In this document: positions 52,613 through 60,333 of the stretch, one piece after another | How the letters are laid out: the number at the start of each line of letters is the position of its first letter | How positions within the stretch are numbered: position 1 is the stretch's first letter | Assembly (NCBI GenBank): GCA_910585075.1 | Contig: CAJUED010000010.1 | Span: forward strand, 2,633 to 66,632 | Length of the DNA stretch: 64,000 nt | Direction of reading: 5' to 3' | From: an uncultured Lachnospiraceae bacterium | GTDB lineage: Bacteria; Bacillota; Clostridia; Lachnospirales; Lachnospiraceae | Notes under the pieces: model-generated | What the model was told of the DNA's origin: nothing | What the model saw: the letters and a program-made list of their open reading frames with translations, nothing else | Databases searched by the model: none | Position numbers and translations under genes: made by a program

Positions 52613-53338
52613 ATGGCGGAAAAAAATGAACTGGTAATGCCGCAGCATGTGGCGATTATCCTGGACGGAAACGGAAGATGGGCAAAGAGTAAGGGAATGC
52701 CCAGAAATTACGGACATATTCAGGGGGCCAAGACGGTGGAGGTCATCTGTGAGGAGGCCTACAGGATGGGAATCCGGTATCTTACGGTGTATGCTTTCAG
52801 CACGGAAAACTGGAACCGTCCCAAGGACGAAGTGGACGCCCTTATGAAGCTGCTCCGCAATTATATGAAAACCTGTCTCACCACGGCCAAGAAGAATCGT
52901 ATGTGCGTGCGGGTGCTGGGAGATAAGACCGGCCTGGATGAGGATATCAGGAACAGGATAGCCCAGCTGGAGGAGTCCACCAAGGATAACGACGGTCTGC
53001 ATTTCCAGATTGCTTTAAATTACGGAGGGCGGGACGAGATTGTCCGCGCGGTAAAAAGGATTGCCGGGGAGGCGGCAAAGGGGGAAATCTCTCCGGAGGA
53101 TGTGACGGAGGATTATCTGTCAAATCTCCTTGACACCCGGGGACTTCCGGAACCTGACTTGCTGATCCGCACCTGTAATGAACAGAGAATATCCAATTTC
53201 CTGCTCTGGCAGCTGGCCTATACGGAATTTTATTTTACGCCGGTGGCATGGCCTGATTTTTCAAAGGAAGAATTGATAAAAGCTGTGGAGGCATATAATC
53301 ATAGAGACAGAAGATACGGCCGGGTAGAGGAGGAATAG
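52613..53338 (+). CDS. uppS: Undecaprenyl diphosphate synthase
   Basis: 241 residues. UppS motifs HVAIILDGNGRWAK, YGHIQGAKTVEVICEEA, TVYAFSTENWNRP, ALNYGGRDEIVRAVK and RTCNEQRISNFLLWQLAYTE are present. It makes the lipid carrier for wall synthesis. Start ATG 52613 follows AAAGGTG; the frame is open to 52541 but without a ribosome site. cdsA follows three bases after the stop. Confidence 0.97.
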   Translation: MAEKNELVMPQHVAIILDGNGRWAKSKGMPRNYGHIQGAKTVEVICEEAYRMGIRYLTVYAFSTENWNRPKDEVDALMKLLRNYMKTCLTTAKKNRMCVRVLGDKTGLDEDIRNRIAQLEESTKDNDGLHFQIALNYGGRDEIVRAVKRIAGEAAKGEISPEDVTEDYLSNLLDTRGLPEPDLLIRTCNEQRISNFLLWQLAYTEFYFTPVAWPDFSKEELIKAVEAYNHRDRRYGRVEEE

Positions 53339-53341
53339 GCC

Positions 53342-54166
53342 ATGTTTATGACGAGGTTGTTCAGCAGTATTGTTTTGGTGATACTGGCGCTTACCACTGT
53401 GCTGGCAGGAGGATATCTTCTGGCGGCAGTGCTTCTTTTTTTAGCCCTTGTGGCATACGGCGAGCTCATGAAGGCCTGCTCCCTTAAGGGGGGGAATGGA
53501 AAGCCGGGGGGAATGGAAGTGATTGGCTGTGGGGGAATCATTGCTTATTATTTTTTGATGGTATTTGTGCGGGATCCTCATTATCTTTTCCTGGCGCTGA
53601 TTACCATTTTAGTGGCTTTTATGTTCTTTTATGTGTTTACCTTTCCAAAGTACAGGGCGGAGCAGATTATGTGCGCCTTTTTCTGCGTGGCCTATGCGCC
53701 GGTTATGCTGTCCTTTATTTATCTGGTAAGGGAGCTTCCTTATGGGATTTACACTGTGTGGATGATTTTTATCAGTTCATGGATTTGTGATACCTGTGCC
53801 TACGGAGTGGGGATTTTGTTTGGAAAACATAAGCTTGTGCCGATATTGAGCCCGAAAAAGTCCATTGAGGGGGCCATAGGAGGGGTTGCAGGCTCAGCGC
53901 TGGTGGGAGCGGCCTACGCATATTTTATTGTGGAGCCAGCGGTCAGCGGACAGAAGATTACGTGGATTTTCGTGTTGATAAGCGCGGTGGGAGCCGTGAT
54001 TTCCCAGGTAGGCGATTTGGCGGCCTCCGCCATCAAAAGAAATCATGAGATTAAGGATTATGGGAAACTGATACCGGGCCATGGAGGCGTTATGGATCGG
54101 TTTGACAGTGTGATTTTTACGGCGCCCATGATTTATTTTCTGGCGCTGTTACTGATACATGGTTAG
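53342..54166 (+). CDS. cdsA: Phosphatidate cytidylyltransferase
   Basis: 274 residues with about eight membrane helices and the C-terminal CDP-alcohol signature around SQVGDLAASAIKRNHEIKDY, GKLIPGHGGVMDRFDS. It makes CDP-diacylglycerol, the branch point of phospholipid synthesis. AGGAGGAATA precedes the start, overlapping the end of uppS. Complete. Confidence 0.96.
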   Translation: MFMTRLFSSIVLVILALTTVLAGGYLLAAVLLFLALVAYGELMKACSLKGGNGKPGGMEVIGCGGIIAYYFLMVFVRDPHYLFLALITILVAFMFFYVFTFPKYRAEQIMCAFFCVAYAPVMLSFIYLVRELPYGIYTVWMIFISSWICDTCAYGVGILFGKHKLVPILSPKKSIEGAIGGVAGSALVGAAYAYFIVEPAVSGQKITWIFVLISAVGAVISQVGDLAASAIKRNHEIKDYGKLIPGHGGVMDRFDSVIFTAPMIYFLALLLIHG

Positions 54167-54208
54167 TGCGTGTAGGCATGTGCTTACGCATGGAGGTAAG
54201 AGTCTCCA

Positions 54209-54277
54209 CAGGTTTGTGTCTGCGCTGCATCCGCAAACCTGATATGCGCAAAAAACAGCGCAGAAATGAGGAAATGT
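54209..54277 (+). ncRNA. Duplicated structured leader, copy upstream of dxr
   Basis: CAGGTTTGTG (54209-54218) pairs with CGCAAACCTG (54232-54241) around a 13-base loop. The first nine loop bases TCTGCGCTG (54219-54227) are perfectly complementary to CAGCGCAGA (54256-54264), three bases before the ribosome site GAGGAAA. A second copy with compensating changes precedes rseP. It can form a pseudoknot or two alternative structures next to the ribosome site. Confidence 0.65.
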
Positions 54278-55423
54278 ATGAAAAAGATAGGAATTTTAGG
54301 TTCAACCGGCTCCATTGGAACCCAGACTCTTGAAATTGTCAGAGGCAATCAGGATTTACAGGTGGTGGCCCTGGCGGCTGGGAGCAATGTGTCAATGCTG
54401 GAAGAACAGATTCGGGAATTTTCTCCGAAGATTGCGGTTCTCTGGGATGAAAAGGCGGCCGGTGAACTGCAGGTAAGAGTTGCAGACACTGATACAAAGG
54501 TGCGCTGGGGTATGGAAGGGCTTTTGGAAATTGCTGTCATGGAGGAAATGGAGGTTTTGGTAACCGCAGTTGTGGGCATGATAGGGATAAGGCCCACCAT
54601 AGCGGCAATCGAAGCCGGCAAGACCATCGCCCTTGCCAACAAAGAAACGCTGGTGACGGCGGGACATATTATTATGCCTTTAGCTGCCAAAAAAAATGTT
54701 TCCATTTTTCCGGTGGACAGTGAACACAGTGCGATTTTTCAGTCCATGCACGGGGAAAACAGAGAGCGGGTCAGTAAAATTTTGCTGACTGCCTCAGGCG
54801 GTCCTTTCCGGGGAAGAACCAGAGAGGATTTAAGTAAGGTGACGGTTGAGGATGCTTTAAATCATCCCAACTGGGCCATGGGAAAGAAAATTACGGTGGA
54901 TTCCGCAACTCTGGTCAATAAAGGGCTTGAGGTAATTGAGGCAAAGTGGCTTTTTGGAGTGGAACCGGAAAAGATTCAGGTGGTGGTTCATCCCCAGAGC
55001 ATTATTCATTCTATGGTGGAGTATGTGGATGGGGGCATTATGGCTCAGCTGGGTATGCCGGATATGAAGCTGCCCATTCAGTATGCTCTGTTTTATCCGG
55101 ACAGACGGCCCATGGAGGGAAAAAGAGTGGATTTCTTTGCCCTTTCCTCCCTTACATTTGAAAGACCCGACACGGAAACTTTTAAAGGGCTTCAAATGGC
55201 TTATGATGCCATCAGAGAAGGAGGCAGCATGCCCACGGTTTACAATGCGGCAAATGAAAGGGCCGTGGCTCTGTTCCTGAACAGGGAAATTTCTTTCCTG
55301 GAAATTTATGATCTGATTCAGGGCGCCATGGAGGGGCATAAGGTGGTTCCCAATCCTTCCGTGGATGAAATACTAAATGCAGAGGCGGAAGCTTATGAAT
55401 ATATAAACGCGCACAGGAAATAG
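54278..55423 (+). CDS. dxr: 1-deoxy-D-xylulose 5-phosphate reductoisomerase
   Basis: 381 residues. NADPH-binding IGILGSTGSIGTQTLEIV, ALANKETLVTAG, PVDSEHSAIFQ, LTASGGPFRGR, NHPNWAMGKKITVDSATL and NKGLEVIEAKWLF are all Dxr signatures. It commits the MEP isoprenoid pathway; ispG of the same pathway lies about 5 kb downstream. The start ATG 54278 is ten bases after the GAGG of the ribosome site. An in-frame ATG at 54266 overlaps that site and is unlikely. Confidence 0.97.
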   Translation: MKKIGILGSTGSIGTQTLEIVRGNQDLQVVALAAGSNVSMLEEQIREFSPKIAVLWDEKAAGELQVRVADTDTKVRWGMEGLLEIAVMEEMEVLVTAVVGMIGIRPTIAAIEAGKTIALANKETLVTAGHIIMPLAAKKNVSIFPVDSEHSAIFQSMHGENRERVSKILLTASGGPFRGRTREDLSKVTVEDALNHPNWAMGKKITVDSATLVNKGLEVIEAKWLFGVEPEKIQVVVHPQSIIHSMVEYVDGGIMAQLGMPDMKLPIQYALFYPDRRPMEGKRVDFFALSSLTFERPDTETFKGLQMAYDAIREGGSMPTVYNAANERAVALFLNREISFLEIYDLIQGAMEGHKVVPNPSVDEILNAEAEAYEYINAHRK

Positions 55424-55450
55424 GCGGGAAAGCTTTCCTGTTCGATTCAA

Positions 55451-55532
55451 CAAGTTTGTGTCTGTGCTGCAACCACAAACTTGGAAAACTGCAAAGTCAG
55501 TGTAAAAAAGCAGCGCAGAAATGAGGAAAAAT
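55451..55532 (+). ncRNA. Duplicated structured leader, copy upstream of rseP
   Basis: CAAGTTTGTG (55451-55460) pairs perfectly with CACAAACTTG (55474-55483), again with a 13-base loop. Loop bases TCTGTGCTG (55461-55469) pair with CAGCGCAGA (55511-55519) with one G-U. The stretch CAGCGCAGAAATGAGGAAA next to the ribosome site is identical to the dxr copy, and the distance to the start codon is the same. Confidence 0.65.
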
Positions 55533-56585
55533 GTGATAGTATCGGTTCTTTTATTTTTAATTATATTTTTTGTAGTGGTTATCTCCCATGAATTCGGCCA
55601 TTTTATTGTGGCAAAGAAAAATGGAATCCGGGTGGTGGAGTTTTTTATCGGGATGGGGCCGTCTCTGTTTTCCTTTCAAAAAGGAGAGACCAAGTATTCC
55701 CTCAAGCTTTTCCCCATTGGCGGGGCCTGCATGTTTGAGGGAGAGGACGGACTTGCGACGGAAAACGGTGAAATGTCTGAGCGGGCGTTTCCCAACGCGC
55801 CGGTGTGGGCCCGGTTTGCAACGGTTTTTGCGGGACCGTTGTTTAACTTTTTGATTGCTTATCTGATGGCGCTGATTCTGGTGTCTGCCTGCGGAATCAC
55901 TACATCTGAGGTTCAGGCTGTGACCGAGGGAAGCAGGGCGGAGGAAGCGGGACTTAAGGCCGGGGATGTGCTTACGGAAATCAATGAAAAGCGTATCCAT
56001 TTAGGGGGCGAGGTCACTTTGATTTCCCAGCTGAACACAAAGGGTGAGAGCTTTACCGTCACCTACAGCCGTGACGGGCAGGAACATACGGTGGTGATAA
56101 ATCCCAGCTATGACGAGGAAACCCAGCGGTATTATATGGGAATCGTGGCAGGCGCTTATCTGAAATGTAATGTGCCCCAAACCTTTCAATATGCTTTTTA
56201 CACCATGAAGTTCTATGTGGAAACTACCTTCCAGAGCTTAAAAATGCTGGTTACGGGGCAGCTCTCCAGAGACGATGTGTCAGGTCCTGTGGGCCTTGTG
56301 AAGGTGGTGGATGATGTTTACGATTCTGCCAAGGCTTACGGGGCAATTGAGGTAATGCTCAATATGATTAACATAGCGCTGCTGTTGTCGGTGAATCTGG
56401 GAATCATGAATTTACTGCCGCTGCCGGCTCTCGACGGCGGACGACTGGTATTTTTGCTGGTGGAGGCTGTCAGAGGAAAACCGATTCCGCCGGAGAAGGA
56501 AGGAATGGTGCATTTAGCCGGGATGGTGGCGTTGATGCTGCTCATGGTAGTGGTATTCTTTAACGATATTACGAAGTTTTTCTGA
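55533..56585 (+). CDS. rseP: Site-2 zinc metalloprotease RseP (RasP)
   Basis: 350 residues. Active site HEFGH (H19, E20, H23) lies in the first membrane helix, a PDZ domain (VQAVTEGSRAEEAGLKAGDV) follows, and the second metal site is NLLPLPALDGGRLVF. It cleaves membrane-bound anti-sigma factors and signal peptide remnants. The start is GTG 55533 by exact parallel with dxr (same ribosome site and distance); ATG 55521 lies upstream of that site. A strong terminator follows. Confidence 0.95.
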   Translation: MIVSVLLFLIIFFVVVISHEFGHFIVAKKNGIRVVEFFIGMGPSLFSFQKGETKYSLKLFPIGGACMFEGEDGLATENGEMSERAFPNAPVWARFATVFAGPLFNFLIAYLMALILVSACGITTSEVQAVTEGSRAEEAGLKAGDVLTEINEKRIHLGGEVTLISQLNTKGESFTVTYSRDGQEHTVVINPSYDEETQRYYMGIVAGAYLKCNVPQTFQYAFYTMKFYVETTFQSLKMLVTGQLSRDDVSGPVGLVKVVDDVYDSAKAYGAIEVMLNMINIALLLSVNLGIMNLLPLPALDGGRLVFLLVEAVRGKPIPPEKEGMVHLAGMVALMLLMVVVFFNDITKFF

Positions 56586-56602
56586 TATTTTGATGCATGG
56601 TG

Positions 56603-56669
56603 AAAAGAATCCTTGTGCAGAATTGCCGAAGTTTTGACTTTGGTAATTTTGTATAATGGATTCTTTTTT
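56603..56669 (+). terminator. Long terminator after rseP
   Basis: Outer stem AAAAGAATCC (56603-56612) with GGATTCTTTT (56658-56667) and inner 12-pair stem AATTGCCGAAGT (56621-56632) with ACTTTGGTAATT (56637-56648), followed by TTTTTT. Confidence 0.85.
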
Positions 56670-56734
56670 GTGCGGGGTATATAATTTGAGTTATATCTTT
56701 TTATTCAACAGGCCGGTTCGCGGAAGGCAGCGGT

Positions 56735-56797
56735 GTTTGTACAATAAGCTGATTCACAGGGGCATTGTTTGTACAACAAGCTGTTTCATAGAGCAAG
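56735..56797 (+). repeat. Two degenerate tandem copies of the 36-bp repeat
   Basis: GTTTGTACAATAAGCTG starts at 56735 and GTTTGTACAACAAGCTG 32 bases later. The core matches the arrays at 44171 and 57799; the second halves have diverged. Confidence 0.65.
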
Positions 56798-57100
56798 GCA
56801 GGGATTGCTGTTCTGTGAGTGACAATTCATTTAAAAACAATTCATTCGGTAAAAGTCGTAGGTTTTCCAGTTTTCACAGGATTATAAGGATAGCATAAGG
56901 ACTAGCACAAGCATGGCGATAAGAGGATATCTCTGTCCTGAAATTTTCAGAGATATATGGAGTATTAAGAAAATCTCATGTGCCTTTACGGAAGGTGGGA
57001 TTTTTGTAATCCCATCCTTGTGGTTTTGCAGATGGGATATATGAGGGGGTATTGTAAGCGCATCGGAGGAATTTGCAGTAAAGAAGGAAGGAGAAAGGGA

Positions 57101-57808
57101 TTGAGGGTGATTTCAGGTGTGTATTGGGATAAGGGAGGTAGAGAGGTGAATCAGGACTCCGTTATGGTGCAGCAGGCGGTGACGAGGGCCGGGAGGATGA
57201 CGCTTGCGGTGGTGAGCGATGGGATTGGAGGACTTTGGGAAGGGGAAGTTGCCAGCGGGTATATTACGGAGAGGCTGATTGAGAATTTTTATGGGCAGAT
57301 GGCTGCACTGGTTGGAAGAAGGCGGGGAAAGAAGGCGGTGGCAAGAAGCATGCTGCGGTGCCTGTATGAGATAAATGGAGAACTGAATGCTTACGGGAAG
57401 GGGAAGGATTTGAAGCTTGGGGCAACAATGTCTTTGCTTTTCCTGTGGGGAAAACGGTATTTGATTGTCCACATTGGGGACAGCAGAATCTATTCATACC
57501 ACCGGGGTAAGGTGAAACTTTTGACGAGAGATCACTCGGACGGGGGGAGGGGACTTACCCGGTGTGTGGGAAGTTTTCCTTATCAGGCTCCGGATATTTT
57601 ATGCGGGAGAGTTTGGGGAAGGCAGGGATTTTTGCTGTGTACCGACGGGTTTTATAAAAGATTGGATAAGGAAGCTTTTCGGATACTTTCTCCCGGGGAT
57701 ATTGACAGGGAAGAACAGATTGGCAGAAGGCTGCGGGAGATGGGCGATGTGGCCCACAAGAGAGGGGAAAAGGATAATATGTCGGCGGTTTATGCGGTGA
57801 TACAATAA
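57101..57808 (+). CDS. PP2C-family protein serine/threonine phosphatase
   Basis: 235 residues. Metal-binding motifs of PP2C are visible: VNQDSV, VVSDGIGGLWEGEVAS, HIGDSRIYSY, LLCTDGFYK and KDNMSAVYA. It likely reverses the action of the kinase encoded next. The start is TTG 57101, seven bases after AAGGAG (57088-57093); the frame is open further upstream without a ribosome site. The stop codon lies in the first unit of the 36-bp repeat array. The Stp/PrkC pair of most Firmicutes lies elsewhere, near rsgA, so this is probably an additional pair. Confidence 0.9.
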   Translation: MRVISGVYWDKGGREVNQDSVMVQQAVTRAGRMTLAVVSDGIGGLWEGEVASGYITERLIENFYGQMAALVGRRRGKKAVARSMLRCLYEINGELNAYGKGKDLKLGATMSLLFLWGKRYLIVHIGDSRIYSYHRGKVKLLTRDHSDGGRGLTRCVGSFPYQAPDILCGRVWGRQGFLLCTDGFYKRLDKEAFRILSPGDIDREEQIGRRLREMGDVAHKRGEKDNMSAVYAVIQ

Positions 57809-58010
57809 GCCGGCTTGTGAATTGTGGCGTGTTTGATACGGTAAGCTGGCTTGTGAATTGTGGCGGCGTTTGATACGGTAAGCCGGCCTGTGAATCGTGG
57901 CGACGTTTGATACGGTAAGCTGGCTTGTGAATCATGGCGTGTTTGATACGGCAAGCTGGCTTGTGAATCGTGGCGGCGTCTGATAGGATAAACCGGTCCG
58001 CAAAGGGTGA
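57799..58010. repeat. Tandem array of a 36-37 bp repeat (about 5.7 units)
   Basis: Units begin at 57799, 57835, 57872, 57909, 57945 and 57982 (lengths 36, 37, 37, 36, 37, last one partial). Consensus is GATACGGTAAGCTGGCTTGT then GAATCGTGGCGGCGTTT. The units are contiguous, with no spacers. The array overlaps the phosphatase stop and ends about 30 bases before the kinase ribosome site. The last unit is most diverged. Confidence 0.9.
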
Positions 58011-58053
58011 CAGGATTGCCCTGATATGTAAATGTTCCGGGAAGGAGATTTTG

Positions 58054-59376
58054 ATGGGGGAGATTTTATTTTACAAATATGAGCTGCTTGGCCCGTTGGG
58101 CAGCGGCGGTGCGGGTAAGGTATATCTGGCAAAGGATTTGCATTTAAACCGGCTTGTGGCGGCCAAGGAAAGCGGGGAGGAATTTCCGGCTGTGGAGGTG
58201 AAGCTCTTACAGGAGTTGGAGCATCCGGGACTGCCAGGAATATATGACTGTTTTCAGTGGGAGAAGAAAACTTGGGTGGTTATGGAGTATGTTGACGGCA
58301 TGAACCTGCGGCAATATCTGGACAGATACGGCAGAGTGGAGGAGGGACAGGCGGTCAAATGGGCGGTGGAACTGTGCGGCATACTGGGCTATCTGCACGA
58401 GAGACATCCCGCCATTATTTATCGGGATTTAAAGCCTGAAAATATTATGATTCGTCGGGACGGAAAGTTGAAGCTGATAGATTTGGGCGGCGCTTTGCAG
58501 TTTGCCTGCGGCAGTAAAAGGCAGGAGCTGTGTGTGGGCACCCCGGGATATGCTCCGCCTGAACAGTGGAGGGAACCCCAGGGAGATGTGAGCTGGGATG
58601 TATACGGACTGGGAGCGGTGCTTCACGAAATGCTCACAGGGGAAAATCCTTTAAGGCCTCCTTATCAAAGACTGCCGCTTAGTGTATATGGTAAAGGGCA
58701 TCCCAAAGCACTGGAAAAAATCGTGCGGACCTGTACGGAAGAAAAGGCCGGTGACAGATACCGCTGCGTGGAACAGGTTGCGAATGCACTGCTTGCTTAC
58801 CGGAAGGAAAACCTTTGGGAACGGATAAGGGAACCTGTGAAAGGAGTGGTTGTTTCAGGGATAGGAGCGTGTGGGGGCGTCTGCCTGGCAGCGCCTTTGC
58901 TCAAAGGGGTACCTGCAAATCAGATTCCTTTTCCGTATTTGATAAAGCCTTTGATATTCCTGACACTTTCATGGATTTTATATCTGATACTGTTTAAAAT
59001 AAAAAAGAAAAAAAGTTTTTTGCGCAGGCAGGAGAAAAATATATGGCTGACGGAAAAGAAATTTTCCGGGCTGTTTTCTCTTTTGCCATATATATTCGGT
59101 GGTATGCTGACGATATCACTTTTTGCCGCGCCTATGCCGCCGGTGTATGCCGGGGATACGGCGTCTGCGGAAGAAAAGCTCTGGGTGGAGATGCGGGATG
59201 GACAGGGGAGAAAAATGCTTTTAAAGGATGGGGCCGTTTACCGGACAAGTGACTGCGTGCGTTTTGAATTGCCGGCCGGAAGACTTCCGGACGAGGAACT
59301 TTCGGTGCGGCTGGTGGCGGAGGGGGAGGATGGGAGAAGATATTTCAGCAGAGTTTTTTTGGTCAGGGCGGAATGA
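58054..59376 (+). CDS. Membrane serine/threonine protein kinase without PASTA domains
   Basis: 440 residues. Kinase domain at about 1-255: glycine loop LLGPLGSGGAGKVYLAKD, VAAKE lysine, catalytic YRDLKPENIMI (Y replacing the usual H of HRD), LIDLGG in place of DFG, and GTPGYAPPEQW. Three membrane segments at about 263-280, 295-316 and 339-360 are followed by an outside domain of about 80 residues (RTSDCVRFELPAGRLPDEEL). PASTA repeats are absent. The start ATG 58054 follows GAAGGAG. It probably works with the PP2C phosphatase just upstream; signal and substrates are unknown. Confidence 0.9.
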   Translation: MGEILFYKYELLGPLGSGGAGKVYLAKDLHLNRLVAAKESGEEFPAVEVKLLQELEHPGLPGIYDCFQWEKKTWVVMEYVDGMNLRQYLDRYGRVEEGQAVKWAVELCGILGYLHERHPAIIYRDLKPENIMIRRDGKLKLIDLGGALQFACGSKRQELCVGTPGYAPPEQWREPQGDVSWDVYGLGAVLHEMLTGENPLRPPYQRLPLSVYGKGHPKALEKIVRTCTEEKAGDRYRCVEQVANALLAYRKENLWERIREPVKGVVVSGIGACGGVCLAAPLLKGVPANQIPFPYLIKPLIFLTLSWILYLILFKIKKKKSFLRRQEKNIWLTEKKFSGLFSLLPYIFGGMLTISLFAAPMPPVYAGDTASAEEKLWVEMRDGQGRKMLLKDGAVYRTSDCVRFELPAGRLPDEELSVRLVAEGEDGRRYFSRVFLVRAE

Positions 59377-59390
59377 GTAAGGGAGTTTCA

Positions 59391-59532
59391 GTAACAGTTC
59401 AGCCCAGGACTTTGCACTTGCTGCAAAGTCCGTAAGAAAGCGTGGCGGTCTCGAAAATCCGGCTTCTTTGCCGAAGGCAAACTTTAAATGAGCCGGATTT
59501 CGTAACTATGAAGCCGAAGGCTGAATAGTTAC
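59391..59532. repeat. Branched palindromic element of the TAACAGTTCAG family after the kinase gene
   Basis: Outer arms GTAACAGTTCAGCC (59391-59404) and GGCTGAATAGTTAC (59519-59532) match at 12 of 14. Inside are two perfect 10-bp stems, GGACTTTGCA/TGCAAAGTCC (59407-59431) and AAATCCGGCT/AGCCGGATTT (59455-59500), the latter enclosing TTTGCC/GGCAAA. The largest member of the family, a three-way or four-way junction. Confidence 0.75.
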
Positions 59533-59551
59533 AAGTTTCAAACGCCGTTGC

Positions 59552-59580
59552 TTGAAAACCCTTGTGACATCCTATATAAT
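59552..59580 (+). promoter_or_regulatory. Predicted sigma-A promoter of the toxin-antitoxin pair
   Basis: TTGAAA 59552-59557, spacer of 17, TATAAT 59575-59580. It is 45 bases before the antitoxin start. Confidence 0.7.
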
Positions 59581-59624
59581 AGAGGGACGGGAAACAGGGG
59601 AATAGAAGAAACGGAGGCATAGAC

Positions 59625-59837
59625 ATGACTGTATTAAGACAAAGTGCAATGGCGGAGCTGGAAAGGGTACCGGAAGATAAATTGGGCGCTGTGATTAATT
59701 TTATAGATAAATTAGTCAGGGAAACTGATGCAAAAGAAAAGAAAAGGGATTTAGAGCAATTTGTGATGCCTCCTACGGAAAGGGGACAGGATGCAGATGC
59801 CTATGTAAGGGAATTAAGGGATAATGACAGGATTTAA
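59625..59837 (+). CDS. Antitoxin of a VapBC-like pair
   Basis: 70 residues: MTVLRQSAMAELERVPEDKL, a short helical N-terminal part, then a charged tail ending YVRELRDNDRI. Small acidic/charged proteins of this size directly before PIN toxins act as antitoxin and operator-binding protein. The DNA-binding fold is not obvious (no clear AbrB or RHH pattern). ACGGAGGCATAGAC precedes ATG. The end overlaps the toxin gene by 14 bases. Confidence 0.78.
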   Translation: MTVLRQSAMAELERVPEDKLGAVINFIDKLVRETDAKEKKRDLEQFVMPPTERGQDADAYVRELRDNDRI

Positions 59838-60252
59838 AAGAGTCTATATTGACACTTCACCCTTTATATATTATCTGGAAAACAATGTTCAATACAGTGG
59901 TATGATAAAAAGATTTTTTGAAACATGCCTGCATGATAATATTCAAATTATCACTTCAGTGATTACGATTGAGGAATATCTTGTTTTTCCTTATACCAGC
60001 GGTAAAATGGAACTTGCAGATAATTTCAAAGGGTTTATGAAATATATGAACATTAAGGTAATAAATGTGGATGCTGAAATAGCGGAATGTGCGGCAAAGA
60101 TACGGAGCCGATACAAGAATTTTAAGGCGATGGATTCTTTACAGATTGCAGCTGCACTTGTCAGCAGATGCGACATGTTTTTTACTAATGATAAACAGTT
60201 AAGACAGGAAAAGGAACTGCCATGTATGACTATGGAAGATTTGTGGCAATGA
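59824..60252 (+). CDS. PIN-domain ribonuclease toxin (VapC-like)
   Basis: 142 residues. PIN-domain acidic residues are placed as in VapC: D10 (VYIDTSPFIYYLE), E50 (ITIEEY), D104 (KAMDSLQIAAA) and D123 (FFTNDKQL). VapC toxins cleave tRNA or rRNA. The 14-base overlap with the antitoxin gene and the shared promoter mark a type II toxin-antitoxin operon. The pair sits between the kinase gene and ispG, both ordinary chromosomal genes, so it is likely a late insertion. Its stop lies within a GTGGCA/TGCCAC hairpin. Confidence 0.88.
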   Translation: MTGFKRVYIDTSPFIYYLENNVQYSGMIKRFFETCLHDNIQIITSVITIEEYLVFPYTSGKMELADNFKGFMKYMNIKVINVDAEIAECAAKIRSRYKNFKAMDSLQIAAALVSRCDMFFTNDKQLRQEKELPCMTMEDLWQ

Positions 60253-60269
60253 ACTGCCACGCGAAGCGG

Positions 60270-60292
60270 GACAGTGTTTGAGACAATAAGCT
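60270..60292 (+). repeat. Single copy of the 36-bp repeat core before ispG
   Basis: GTTTGAGACAATAAGCTGAC begins at 60276 and matches the GTTTGATACAATAAGC core of the arrays with one change. The remainder of the unit is diverged. Confidence 0.55.
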
Positions 60293-60333
60293 GACAAGTA
60301 AATCAGGCGGTACCTGATAAGAAGGAGGAACAT

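Larger units (their letters stand above)
56586..57100 (+). other. Intergenic region between rseP and the PP2C gene
   Basis: 515 bases hold the rseP terminator (56603-56669), two degenerate repeat copies (56735-56797), a direct repeat ACAATTCATT (at about 56822 and 56840) and the ribosome site of the phosphatase gene. No convincing promoter was found, and no open frame with a ribosome site before 57101. Confidence 0.6.

Noticed and set aside
57555..57935. Minus-strand open frame with repeated peptide QFTSQLAVSNTP
   Set aside because: It is a translation of the tandem repeat and of the antisense of the phosphatase gene, with no ribosome site.
57799..58010. Possible CRISPR array
   Set aside because: Units of 36-37 bp follow each other with no unique spacers, the units themselves vary, and no cas genes are near.
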